Shown piece by piece: positions 6,982 to 13,779 of a stretch of DNA of 29,530 nt. Origin of the DNA: DASVEE01 sp036399695 (GTDB lineage: Bacteria; Acidobacteriota; Thermoanaerobaculia; Gp7-AA8); NCBI GenBank assembly GCA_036399695.1, contig DASWMP010000350.1, forward strand, positions 1 through 29,530, given 5' to 3'. Position 1 is the first letter of the stretch. Each line of letters opens with the position of its first letter. The notes beneath the pieces were generated by a model. It saw only the letters and a program-made list of their open reading frames with translations. It was not told the DNA's origin and did no database searches. Position numbers and translations under genes: made by a program.

Positions 6982-8151
6982 ATGAAACGCCCACATACCG
7001 GCACGTTCGAAGTCACCATCGCGGGAGGCGAGAGGGTTCAGGCGTTCATTCCTGCGCCCCTTCCTCCCTCGCCTAAGGTCGCCTTTGAAGGCGGGTTGCA
7101 GAGGCTCATGGAGCGAGCGACTCTCGCAGTGGGACGCCTCGACGGCGTCTCGACGCTGCTTCCTGACCGCTCTCTCTTTCTTTACTCCTACGTTCGCAGG
7201 GAAGCGGTGCTCTCCTCGCAAATCGAAGGGACGCAATCGTCGCTCAGTGATCTCCTCCTCTTCGAGCTGCATGCCGCCCCGGGCGTACCGCTGGACGACG
7301 TGACGGAGGTGTCGAACTACGTGGCGGCGCTGGAACATGGTCTCGAGCGGATTCGTGGAGGCTTTCCTCTTTCGACCCGGCTGATTCGGGAGATTCATGG
7401 CGTCCTGCTGTCACGCGGACGCGGCAGCGGGAAACAGGCTGGCGAGTTCCGGACTTCGCAGAACTGGATCGGCGGCTCGCGCCCCGGAAATGCTGCGTTC
7501 GTTCCGCCCCCCCAGACCGCCGTCGCGGACGCGATGAGCGACCTCGAACGCTTCCTCCATGCCGCGGACGACGGGCTACCGCTGCTCGCGCGCGCCGGCA
7601 TCGCGCACGTACAGTTCGAAACGATTCATCCCTTCCTCGACGGGAACGGTCGCGTCGGACGGCTCCTGATCACGCTCCTGCTCTGTTCTGCCGGAATCCT
7701 TCGTGAGCCGCTGCTTTATCTCAGCCTCTTCCTGAAGCAGCACCGCGGTACCTACTACGATCTGCTGAACGTCGTCCGTCGTGAGGGCGACTGGGAGGCA
7801 TGGCTCACGTTCTTCTTTGAAGGGATCGAACTGACCGCGACCGACGCCGTCGCCACGGCAGACGCGTTGACCGCCCTCCTCCGCGAAGATCGCGCGAAAG
7901 TCGAACAACAGGGGCGGCGCGCCAGCTCCGCGGTCCGCGTCCACGACGCGTTCAAGGCGCGGCCGATCTCGTCATTGTCCGCGATCACGGAGGCAACCGG
8001 CCTGTCATTCCCCGCCACCGCGGCAGCGGTTGATTTGCTCATCTCCCTGAACGTCGTCCGGGAGCTGACCGGCCAGAAAAGGAATCGCATTTTCGTGTAC
8101 GACCGGTATCTTAAGACGTTGAGCCAGGATCGTGACGCTACGCTGTATTAA
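6982..8151 (+). CDS. Fic-domain protein (class II AMPylator) with C-terminal winged helix
   Basis: 389 residues. Fic enzymes transfer AMP (or related groups) from nucleotides to a Ser/Thr/Tyr of a target protein. The active loop HPFLDGNGRVGR is complete at residues 216-227, with the catalytic His216. The self-inhibitory helix motif S78-x3-E82-G83 lies N-terminal to the Fic core, making this a class II, internally restrained enzyme. An N-terminal Fic-N-like domain precedes it. The last about 70 residues (SSLSAITEATGLSFPATAAAV...) look like a winged helix-turn-helix that could bind its own operator. No Shine-Dalgarno is seen at ATG 6982, but a TATAAT box is well placed. No small FicA/antitoxin gene is adjacent, as expected for class II. 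Confidence 0.88.
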   Translation: MKRPHTGTFEVTIAGGERVQAFIPAPLPPSPKVAFEGGLQRLMERATLAVGRLDGVSTLLPDRSLFLYSYVRREAVLSSQIEGTQSSLSDLLLFELHAAPGVPLDDVTEVSNYVAALEHGLERIRGGFPLSTRLIREIHGVLLSRGRGSGKQAGEFRTSQNWIGGSRPGNAAFVPPPQTAVADAMSDLERFLHAADDGLPLLARAGIAHVQFETIHPFLDGNGRVGRLLITLLLCSAGILREPLLYLSLFLKQHRGTYYDLLNVVRREGDWEAWLTFFFEGIELTATDAVATADALTALLREDRAKVEQQGRRASSAVRVHDAFKARPISSLSAITEATGLSFPATAAAVDLLISLNVVRELTGQKRNRIFVYDRYLKTLSQDRDATLY

Positions 8152-8161
8152 CAGTTACGGC

Positions 8162-8185
8162 TCAAACTCTTAATAAGCAGTTTGA
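8162..8185. repeat. Hairpin with inverted copy of the fic promoter element
   Basis: TCAAACT (8162-8168) and AGTTTGA (8179-8185) are perfect 7-bp arms enclosing CTTAATAAGC (8169-8178), the exact reverse complement of the element in the fic promoter. An ATTAAGCGTC follows, echoing GACGCTTATTAA upstream. It lies between the convergent fic and histidine-phosphatase genes and may be a terminator or a second operator. Confidence 0.5.
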
Positions 8186-8243
8186 CTATTAAGCGTCCCT
8201 GAACACGAGCCGATGCGACCCTCTCGCCCAAACCTGCTCGACG

Positions 8244-8801
8244 CTACCGTGCGAACGACCAGATGCTCCAGTGGCTCGAGCGGCGGCGGGGGAGCGTGGC
8301 TTGCCAGGCGTCGGCGGTGAGGGTTTTGGCGAGGAGCGAGCGGAACGAGTGGTGGGTGAGCACCACGATTGTGCCGTGCTGCTCCGTCAGGGTGGCGAGC
8401 CACGTGGCGACGGTCTGGGCGCGCTCTTTTTCGGCGGGGCTGACGAGGGGGTGTCGCAGCATTCTTACACCGAAGACGAGTGCCCAGCCGGCCAGGGGCA
8501 GGCGCATGCGTCCGAGGTTGGGAGGCGTCAGCTCCAGCTCGCGGAGGAGCGGGGAGACCGTCACTTCGGCACCCGGAGCGAGCAGGCGGGCCGATTCGAT
8601 GGCACGCGGGGCGTCGCTGGCCAGGAGCAAACCGGCCGTCGCGGCGACCTGTTGCAGCTCGGGCGGCGGAACTTCGCGCGGGTCGATGCCCGCGGCCTCG
8701 TACGTCTCGCGCCAGCGGAGGAACCCGGTGTAATCGATCCAGCCGGCGTGCACGTGCGCCGAGCGTCCGTGCCGGACGAGCACGATCCGCCGCTCCTTCA
8801 T
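8244..8801 (-). CDS. Histidine phosphatase superfamily protein
   Basis: 185 residues from ATG 8801. The N-terminal RRIVLVRHGRSAH contains the RHG motif whose His is phosphorylated during catalysis in the phosphoglycerate mutase/SixA-like superfamily. The second catalytic His is in IVVLTHHSF near residue 145, and LLASDAPRAIESARLL matches the family's conserved S-D-x-x-R segment. The substrate is not predictable. The start is decided by an AGGAGG 6 nt upstream and by the ATGA overlap with the stop of the membrane transporter gene; an in-frame start 14 codons earlier lacks such support. The coupling suggests a shared function with the transporter. Confidence 0.8.
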   Translation of the reverse strand: MKERRIVLVRHGRSAHVHAGWIDYTGFLRWRETYEAAGIDPREVPPPELQQVAATAGLLLASDAPRAIESARLLAPGAEVTVSPLLRELELTPPNLGRMRLPLAGWALVFGVRMLRHPLVSPAEKERAQTVATWLATLTEQHGTIVVLTHHSFRSLLAKTLTADAWQATLPRRRSSHWSIWSFAR

Positions 8802-10111
8802 GAGGCCTCCTGAACGCGGGCGACTGGCGCCAGCCGCCGGCAAATGTAGAGATAGATGCTCGCGGCGACGCGGCCTGTGAGCATGGCCACGGCTCCGCCG
8901 ACGGCGCCGATCATATTGAAGCGGCCGAGGGCGAAGAAGAGGGCAGCGGCGAGGGTGCCGGCCTCGATGGCGGTGGCGGTGCTGACCACCCGCGTGCGGT
9001 GGTCGAGGATCCAGCGGGCGCGCTGGACCGAGAGGATGTATTCGAGCAGCGGGAAGAGGATGAGGATGCGCATCGGCCAGACGGCGAAGCCGGCGAGGTG
9101 AGGCGTGAGGCCGGAGAACCGCTCGAACCAGACGGTCTGCAGCGGCGTGAGCACGACCAGCGCGAGGGCCAGCGACGCGATGCTGCCGAGGAGCAGGGCC
9201 GTGCGCCCGACCTGCCGGTCGCTGTCGAGGGCGATGCCGACTTCCTGGAAGGCGACGCCCCCGCTGCGGAAGAGGAAGGCCATCGAATTGACGACCGGCC
9301 AGACGGCGAGCGATTCGATCGGAAAGCGTCCGCGCCCGAGGCCGAAAGTGACGAGCGGGCCGACGGCCATCGCCAGGATCGAGGTGAGCGCGAGCGGAAA
9401 GTAGAAGCGGGCGATGTCGCGCTGGCGGAGGAGCGTCCCGGCGGCCACCGTCTCGCTGGCGACGATCGACTGCACGATCTCACGCGCCATGAGGCGGCTG
9501 GCGACCGCCTCGAAGACGACACCGGACAGGAGCGCCAGCGCGCCCACGAGCGCTCCCGGCAGGTGGGCCACGAAGGCGAGCAGCGCGGCGGTGGCGGACA
9601 TCGTCACGAGCCGGATCATCGTCCCGTAGGCGACGCGGCGCGTGAGGTGGTGCCGCACGAGGATGCCCTGGTAGAAGCGGCGGTAGCCGATGGCCGCGGG
9701 CCAGAAAATCATCGACGCGGTGGCGATGTGCGCGTCGCGGGCGATGTCATGGGGCAGGCCGATGAGGCGCTCGGCGACGAGGTCGAAGACCGGCGGCAGC
9801 GCCAGGATGGCCATGCCGACGGTGACGAGTGCATTGAGCCCGTGCGCGAAGCGGCGCAGCGCGAGGTAGGAGGCGCGGTCGCGCACGAGGGCCGCCGACG
9901 CCGAGAGCAGCATCATGATTGGCGACTCGATCAGCCACGCCAGCGAGGTCGCCACGCCGAACGCCGCCAGCCCCCGCGCCGCGTGCGGCAGGCGCGCCAC
10001 GATCGCCGCGATGTACGGCCCCTCGAGCGCCATCATGAACCAGGTGGCGGCGAGCGGAAGCCAGAAGAGGATGACGGTGCGGACGGTGGGGCGGGACATG
10101 CGCGCGCGCAT
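8798..10111 (-). CDS. MATE-like (MOP superfamily) multispanning membrane protein
   Basis: 437 residues with about twelve hydrophobic spans. Features recalling the multidrug/oligosaccharidyl-lipid/polysaccharide (MOP) flippase superfamily are the N-terminal LFWLPLAATWFMMALEGPY, the IESPIMMLLSASAALVRDR loop, and RRFYQGILVRHHLTRRVAYGT between bundles. The first two also recall the ANKH (progressive ankylosis) branch, which I cannot confirm by eye. It would export or flip a substrate across the inner membrane; the substrate is unknown. Two starts are possible (ATG 10111, or MSRP four codons on); neither has a clear ribosome site. Its TGA overlaps the ATG of the histidine phosphatase. Confidence 0.65.
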   Translation of the reverse strand: MRARMSRPTVRTVILFWLPLAATWFMMALEGPYIAAIVARLPHAARGLAAFGVATSLAWLIESPIMMLLSASAALVRDRASYLALRRFAHGLNALVTVGMAILALPPVFDLVAERLIGLPHDIARDAHIATASMIFWPAAIGYRRFYQGILVRHHLTRRVAYGTMIRLVTMSATAALLAFVAHLPGALVGALALLSGVVFEAVASRLMAREIVQSIVASETVAAGTLLRQRDIARFYFPLALTSILAMAVGPLVTFGLGRGRFPIESLAVWPVVNSMAFLFRSGGVAFQEVGIALDSDRQVGRTALLLGSIASLALALVVLTPLQTVWFERFSGLTPHLAGFAVWPMRILILFPLLEYILSVQRARWILDHRTRVVSTATAIEAGTLAAALFFALGRFNMIGAVGGAVAMLTGRVAASIYLYICRRLAPVARVQEAS

Positions 10112-10138
10112 TAAATCGCAGAAGGAGCAGGTGGGAGA

Positions 10139-10600
10139 TCAGACGCCGCGCAGTTCTCCCAGCAGCAGCTCGATCTCGGCGGCGTGATCGCGGTCATGAC
10201 GGGCCATCATCGCCGCGACGTTTGCCAGCGTGACCGGACCGACGCCTTCCTGCTCGCCGGTAAGCGCCAACTGCTCCGCCGACGCACCGCGCAGCAGCGC
10301 CACGTTCGCCGCGCGCGCTGTCATGAAGCGCTTCACCGCCGGCGCAAGCTGCTGCTCGAAGTAGCGCCGCTCCGCGGCCACGGCATCACCGCGAAAGTCG
10401 GGCAGCGTCGGATTCGGCTCGCCGAGGAGCCGGGCGATGCGCGCGCCGTAACCCTCCTCTTCGAGGTCGGCCAGATGCCACGCGTGCTCGAGCAGCGAAA
10501 AGCCGCCGGCCGCGGGTCTGGTGTTGCGGAGGTGAGGAGGAGCGGCGTCGAGGAGGGCGTCGAAGAGCTGAGGAAAGGACGCGAGTACGTCGAGCTGCAT
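10139..10600 (-). CDS. DinB-like four-helix-bundle protein
   Basis: 153 residues from ATG 10600 (MQLDVLASFPQ). The three histidine positions typical of DinB/YfiT metal-dependent bundles are visible: SLLEHAWHLADLEEEGYGAR around residues 35-55, and ARHDRDHAAEIELLLGEL near the C-terminus. Members are often thiol-dependent transferases or stress proteins, and many have no known role. A longer frame back to 10657 adds an Arg/Pro-rich segment without family character, so the internal ATG is preferred, though no Shine-Dalgarno supports it. It ends 28 bp before the MATE-like gene, same strand, so cotranscription is possible. Confidence 0.65.
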   Translation of the reverse strand: MQLDVLASFPQLFDALLDAAPPHLRNTRPAAGGFSLLEHAWHLADLEEEGYGARIARLLGEPNPTLPDFRGDAVAAERRYFEQQLAPAVKRFMTARAANVALLRGASAEQLALTGEQEGVGPVTLANVAAMMARHDRDHAAEIELLLGELRGV

Positions 10601-10729
10601 GGGGAAAGTATGCGCGCATGGCGCGGGCCGCGCCAGGAGGAGTCGCAAGCCGGGCACCGCGCTGAGCGCGGCTGGTGATCAGAAGAAAGCGGATCGGTCA
10701 GCGTCCAGGTGGCGTGCGCGACGCCGTAA

Positions 10730-10768
10730 TCTCGGAGTGCGGTGGCGCAGCGGCACCGCACTCCGAGA
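10730..10768. repeat. REP-like palindrome, short copy
   Basis: TCTCGGAGTGCGGTG (10730-10744) and CACCGCACTCCGAGA (10754-10768) are perfect 15-bp inverted arms around a 9-nt loop. The outer arm sequence is identical to that of the larger palindrome at 2278-2359. It lies in the roughly 210-bp gap between acyl-CoA dehydrogenase and the DinB-like gene, where no gene is supported. Confidence 0.85.
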
Positions 10769-10811
10769 CTCGCTCCGCATCAGCCAACGTTGCTTAGAAC
10801 GTAGAGCGGGG

Positions 10812-12701
10812 CTATGCCAGCTTACGAATCGCTTCCTCGACCTGCTCGGCGCTCGGCATGCCTTCGACCAGATCGCCTTCCAGCCACTCGTACTCCCCCT
10901 TCATCAGCTTCTGCACGACCTTGTACGAGAGGTCGTCGTGGTTGTCGAAGAGGGTGCGGAAATTCTGGTCCACTCTCACCGCGGCTTCGGAGCAGAAGAG
11001 ATCGGCCAGCTCCATCGCGTTCTTGTTGCCCTGCTTCTCCAGCATTGCGGCGTAGCTGATCGCGGCCGACATGGCGAAGAGGTCGGTGCCGATGTCGACG
11101 ATGCGGAAGAGCACCATCTGCTTGCGCTCGAGCTTCGCCTGGAAGCGCATCATGGCGTGGAAGATCGAGCGGGCCAGGTGGCGCGACTGCCGCTCGATGA
11201 AGCCCATGTGCTTCGAGAGGCGGCCGAACTCGCCGTGCTTCGGGAACCGCGACCAGCCGACGTACTTGGACGGATACCAGGCCGCGTAGTGCGCGCCCGC
11301 TTTCGCCGCGGCCGAGACTTTCTCGCCGACCGGCGTCTCCGGCAGGAGGATCTTGTAGCCGCGCTTCATGTGCGGGTCGACCGCTTCGCGGGCGATGAAG
11401 AGATGCTGGATCTCGCTCGTTCCCTCGAAGATGCGGTTGATGCGCATGTCCCGCATGATCCGTTCGACGGGCCACGGCTTCTCGCCGCGGGCTTTCAGCG
11501 AGGCGGCGGTCTCGTATCCACGTCCCCCTCGAATCTGCATGAGGTGATCGACGCACTGCCACGCCACCTCGGTGTTGAACAGTTTCGCCATCGCCGCTTC
11601 GAGGCGCAGGTCGACGTCGCCGCGATCGACCAGGCCGGAGGTCAGCCAGACGATCGCTTCCATCGCGAACGTGTGCGACGCCATCCAGCCGACCTTCGCC
11701 GCGACCGCTTCATGTTTGCCGATCGGGAGGCCCCACTGCACGCGGTCGTTCACCCAGTCGCGGGCGATCTCCAGCATGCGGCGGCCGCCGGCGGCGCAGC
11801 CGGCCGGAATCGTCAGGCGGCCGGTGTTCAGCGTGATGAGCGCGAGCTTCAGGCCGAGGCCTTCGCCCCAGAGAAGGTTCTCATCGGGGATGAAGACGTC
11901 GTTGAAGTTGATCAGGACGTTGCCGATGCCCCGCAGCCCCATGAACTGGCAGCGGTGGGCGATGTCGACGCCGGGGGTATTCGTCTCCAGGATGAAGGCG
12001 GAGATCTGCTTCTTCTCCTTGCCGTTCACCACCTTCGGCGGCGTCTGGGCCATGACGACGATGAGCTCCGCCTTCAGGCCGTTGGTGCACCAGAGCTTCT
12101 GGCCGTTGAGGATCCAGCCCTTGCCGTCGGGGGAGCGGACGGCGCGGGTCTCCATCTTGGCGGGATCGGAGCCGACGCCCGGCTCGGTGAGCGCGAAGGC
12201 CGAGACCGCGCCTTTCGCCAGGCGAGGCAGGTACTTCTGCTTCTGCTCCGGCGTGCCGAAGAGCTTGAGCGGCTGCGGGACGCCGATGGACTGGTGGGCC
12301 GAGAGCCAGGCGACCGACGAGCCGCACCAGGTGGCGACGAGGCCGATGGCGCGGTTGTAGTTCGTGGACGAGAACCCGAGGCCGCCGTACTCCTTCGGGA
12401 TCTTCATCCCCCAGGCGCCGATCTCGTTGAAGTCGTTGAAGAGGTCGTAGTCGTACTCACCCTGCTCGTCGATCTTCTCGGGATCGACCTTCTCGGCGAG
12501 GACGCGCTCGAGCTTGGCGAGGAAGGCATCGCCCTCCGCCTTGTCGGCCGCCGGCTGCACGGGGAAGGGATGAATGAGATCGAGATTCAGCTTGCCGAGA
12601 AAGAGATCGCCGACGAACGAGGGCTTTTCCCACTCCGTCTCGCGAGAGGCTTCCGCCACTTCCATCGCTTCGACGGCGCCCTGGGTTTTGACTTCAGCCA
12701 T
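10812..12701 (-). CDS. Acyl-CoA dehydrogenase, long form with C-terminal extension
   Basis: 629 residues. It should oxidise acyl-CoA to trans-2-enoyl-CoA using FAD, feeding electrons to ETF in fatty-acid beta-oxidation. The family core is clear: AFALTEPGVGSDPAKM (FAD/substrate loop, about 165-180), WILNGQKLWCTNG, MGLRGIGN, QIRGGRGYE, and RINRIFEGTSEIQ with the catalytic-base candidate Glu426. The core ends near residue 430. About 200 further mostly helical residues resemble the extra C-terminal domain of VLCAD/ACAD9-type long-chain enzymes. The start ATG 12701 has AAGGAG 8 nt upstream. A FadR-type palindrome at 12771-12788 lies 70 bp ahead, suggesting repression lifted by acyl-CoA. The gene stands alone. 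Confidence 0.9.
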   Translation of the reverse strand: MAEVKTQGAVEAMEVAEASRETEWEKPSFVGDLFLGKLNLDLIHPFPVQPAADKAEGDAFLAKLERVLAEKVDPEKIDEQGEYDYDLFNDFNEIGAWGMKIPKEYGGLGFSSTNYNRAIGLVATWCGSSVAWLSAHQSIGVPQPLKLFGTPEQKQKYLPRLAKGAVSAFALTEPGVGSDPAKMETRAVRSPDGKGWILNGQKLWCTNGLKAELIVVMAQTPPKVVNGKEKKQISAFILETNTPGVDIAHRCQFMGLRGIGNVLINFNDVFIPDENLLWGEGLGLKLALITLNTGRLTIPAGCAAGGRRMLEIARDWVNDRVQWGLPIGKHEAVAAKVGWMASHTFAMEAIVWLTSGLVDRGDVDLRLEAAMAKLFNTEVAWQCVDHLMQIRGGRGYETAASLKARGEKPWPVERIMRDMRINRIFEGTSEIQHLFIAREAVDPHMKRGYKILLPETPVGEKVSAAAKAGAHYAAWYPSKYVGWSRFPKHGEFGRLSKHMGFIERQSRHLARSIFHAMMRFQAKLERKQMVLFRIVDIGTDLFAMSAAISYAAMLEKQGNKNAMELADLFCSEAAVRVDQNFRTLFDNHDDLSYKVVQKLMKGEYEWLEGDLVEGMPSAEQVEEAIRKLA

Positions 12702-12770
12702 AGAACAGCTCCTTACACCGAGGGTCGTTTACAACAATCGTTCCGCATTGCGGAGCGGCAGGCCCGATTG

Positions 12771-12788
12771 TGAATGAATGGTCATTCA
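12771..12788. promoter_or_regulatory. FadR (TetR-type) operator-like palindrome
   Basis: TGAATGAATGGTCATTCA has perfect 7-bp arms around a 4-nt centre. It matches the Bacillus FadR operator consensus TGAATGAMTANTCATTCA, recalled from the literature, at all positions but one. It lies 70 bp upstream of the minus-strand acyl-CoA dehydrogenase start, where an operator would block the promoter. No fadR-like regulator gene is in the window. Confidence 0.75.
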
Positions 12789-12800
12789 GGGTCAACTGAG

Positions 12801-13055
12801 GGCCCGGGGCCCTGGGCCCGGGGCTCAGTGGGGGTCAGGCCCGCGGTTTCGGGGACGGCGTCGCCCGTGGCGCGCCCTGCGGCCCCCCTGACCTCGAGTC
12901 CGGACCCCGAGCCCCGGCCCCCGGCGGTCCTCGGCCCGGGCTCAGTGGAGGTCAGGCCCGCGGTTCCGGGGGCGGCGTCGCCCGCGGCACTCCCTGCGGC
13001 CTCCCTGACCTCGCGCCCGGCCCCCACCGAGCCCCGGGCCCCGGGCCCAGGGCCC
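12801..13055. repeat. GC-rich duplicated dyad upstream of folE
   Basis: A unit beginning GGGCTCAGTG at 12821 recurs at 12938, giving a period of 117 bp; two diverged copies are present. Each copy contains GGTCAGGC and CCCTGACCTC as inverted arms. The whole block is bounded by inverted GGGCCCTGGGCCCGGGGCTC-type and GAGCCCCGGGCCCC-type segments (about 12801-12825 and 13039-13058). All frames are low complexity (Pro/Ala/Gly), so it is not coding although the folE frame stays open through it. Confidence 0.75.
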
Positions 13056-13063
13056 TGGTCCCT

Positions 13064-13069
13064 TACACT
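13064..13069 (+). promoter_or_regulatory. folE: Possible -10 box of folE
   Basis: TACACT fits the TANANT form of a -10 element and lies only 7 nt before ATG 13077, predicting a leaderless or nearly leaderless transcript. No -35 match is seen in the GC-rich repeat upstream. Confidence 0.3.
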
Positions 13070-13076
13070 TGTGTCC

Positions 13077-13733
13077 ATGACCGACCTCAACGAGCTGGAC
13101 GTTCTGCTCAAAGAGCGGAGCCTGCTGGCGACGCCGCGCCCTGCCATCGACCGCGAGAAGCTGCAGCACCATCTGCGGGAGGCGCTGAAGACGCTGCACG
13201 TCGATCTGGACGACGAGAACGTGCTCGACACGCCGAAGCGCTGGGCGGAGTCGCTGATCACGATGACGAGCGGCTACGACTACACGGACGAGAAGAAGCT
13301 GACGACGCTCTTCCGCCAGGCCTGCTCGCGGGCCGACGAGAACTGCCAGAACATGGTGGTGATCGGCGGGACGTACAAGACCCTCTGCGCGCACCACATC
13401 CTGCCCTTTTTCGGCAAGTTCATCGTCGGCTACATCCCGCAGAACTGGATCATCGGCGCCTCGAAGATCCCCCGCATCGTGGAAGTGCACATGCGCCGGC
13501 TGCAGTCGCAGGAGCATCTGGCCCACGACATCGCCGACACGATCGAGCAGATCCTCGAGCCGCGCGGCATCGCCGTCTGGATGGGCGGCGTGCACCTCTG
13601 TATGGTCATGCGCGGCGTGGAGCAGGAGTCGTCGTTCATGGAGACGAACGTGCTCCGCGGAGAGTTCCTGAACGACGAGCGCACGCGGCAGGAGTTCATG
13701 TCCATCGTGAACCGGCGCGGGCAGCGGGAGTAG
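13077..13733 (+). CDS. folE: GTP cyclohydrolase I
   Basis: 218 residues from ATG 13077. The enzyme converts GTP to 7,8-dihydroneopterin triphosphate, first step of folate, biopterin and queuosine-type pathways, as a cytosolic toroidal decamer. The zinc ligands are visible: Cys104 and His107 in TLCAHHILPFFGK, and Cys175 in GVHLCMVMRGV. The QSQEHLAHDIADTI and RGVEQESSFMET segments are family hallmarks. Length is normal. In-frame GTG 13071 is an alternative start. The frame remains open back to 12774, but that part is repetitive DNA and was excluded. The gene is monocistronic and converges with the amidohydrolase gene. Confidence 0.95.
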   Translation: MTDLNELDVLLKERSLLATPRPAIDREKLQHHLREALKTLHVDLDDENVLDTPKRWAESLITMTSGYDYTDEKKLTTLFRQACSRADENCQNMVVIGGTYKTLCAHHILPFFGKFIVGYIPQNWIIGASKIPRIVEVHMRRLQSQEHLAHDIADTIEQILEPRGIAVWMGGVHLCMVMRGVEQESSFMETNVLRGEFLNDERTRQEFMSIVNRRGQRE

Positions 13734-13759
13734 CAAGCTCCCGCCCCACTCTGCCGTAC

Positions 13760-13779
13760 ACCCCACTCCGAGACGGGGT
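13760..13779. terminator. Weak hairpin between folE and amidohydrolase
   Basis: ACCCC (13760-13764) pairs with GGGGT (13775-13779) around ACTCCGAGAC, overlapping the amidohydrolase stop. The loop carries the CACTCCGAGA end of the REP-like palindrome family, so it may be a relic copy. There is no T-tract. Confidence 0.25.

Noticed and set aside
10599..12773. 724-codon plus-strand frame across the acyl-CoA dehydrogenase
   Set aside because: Antisense shadow of a clear acyl-CoA dehydrogenase; composition is His/Arg/Asp/Leu-rich and no family is recognisable.
12774..13076. N-terminal extension of FolE by 101 residues
   Set aside because: The extension encodes only low-complexity Pro/Ala/Gly from a duplicated dyad; FolE homology and normal length start at 13077.
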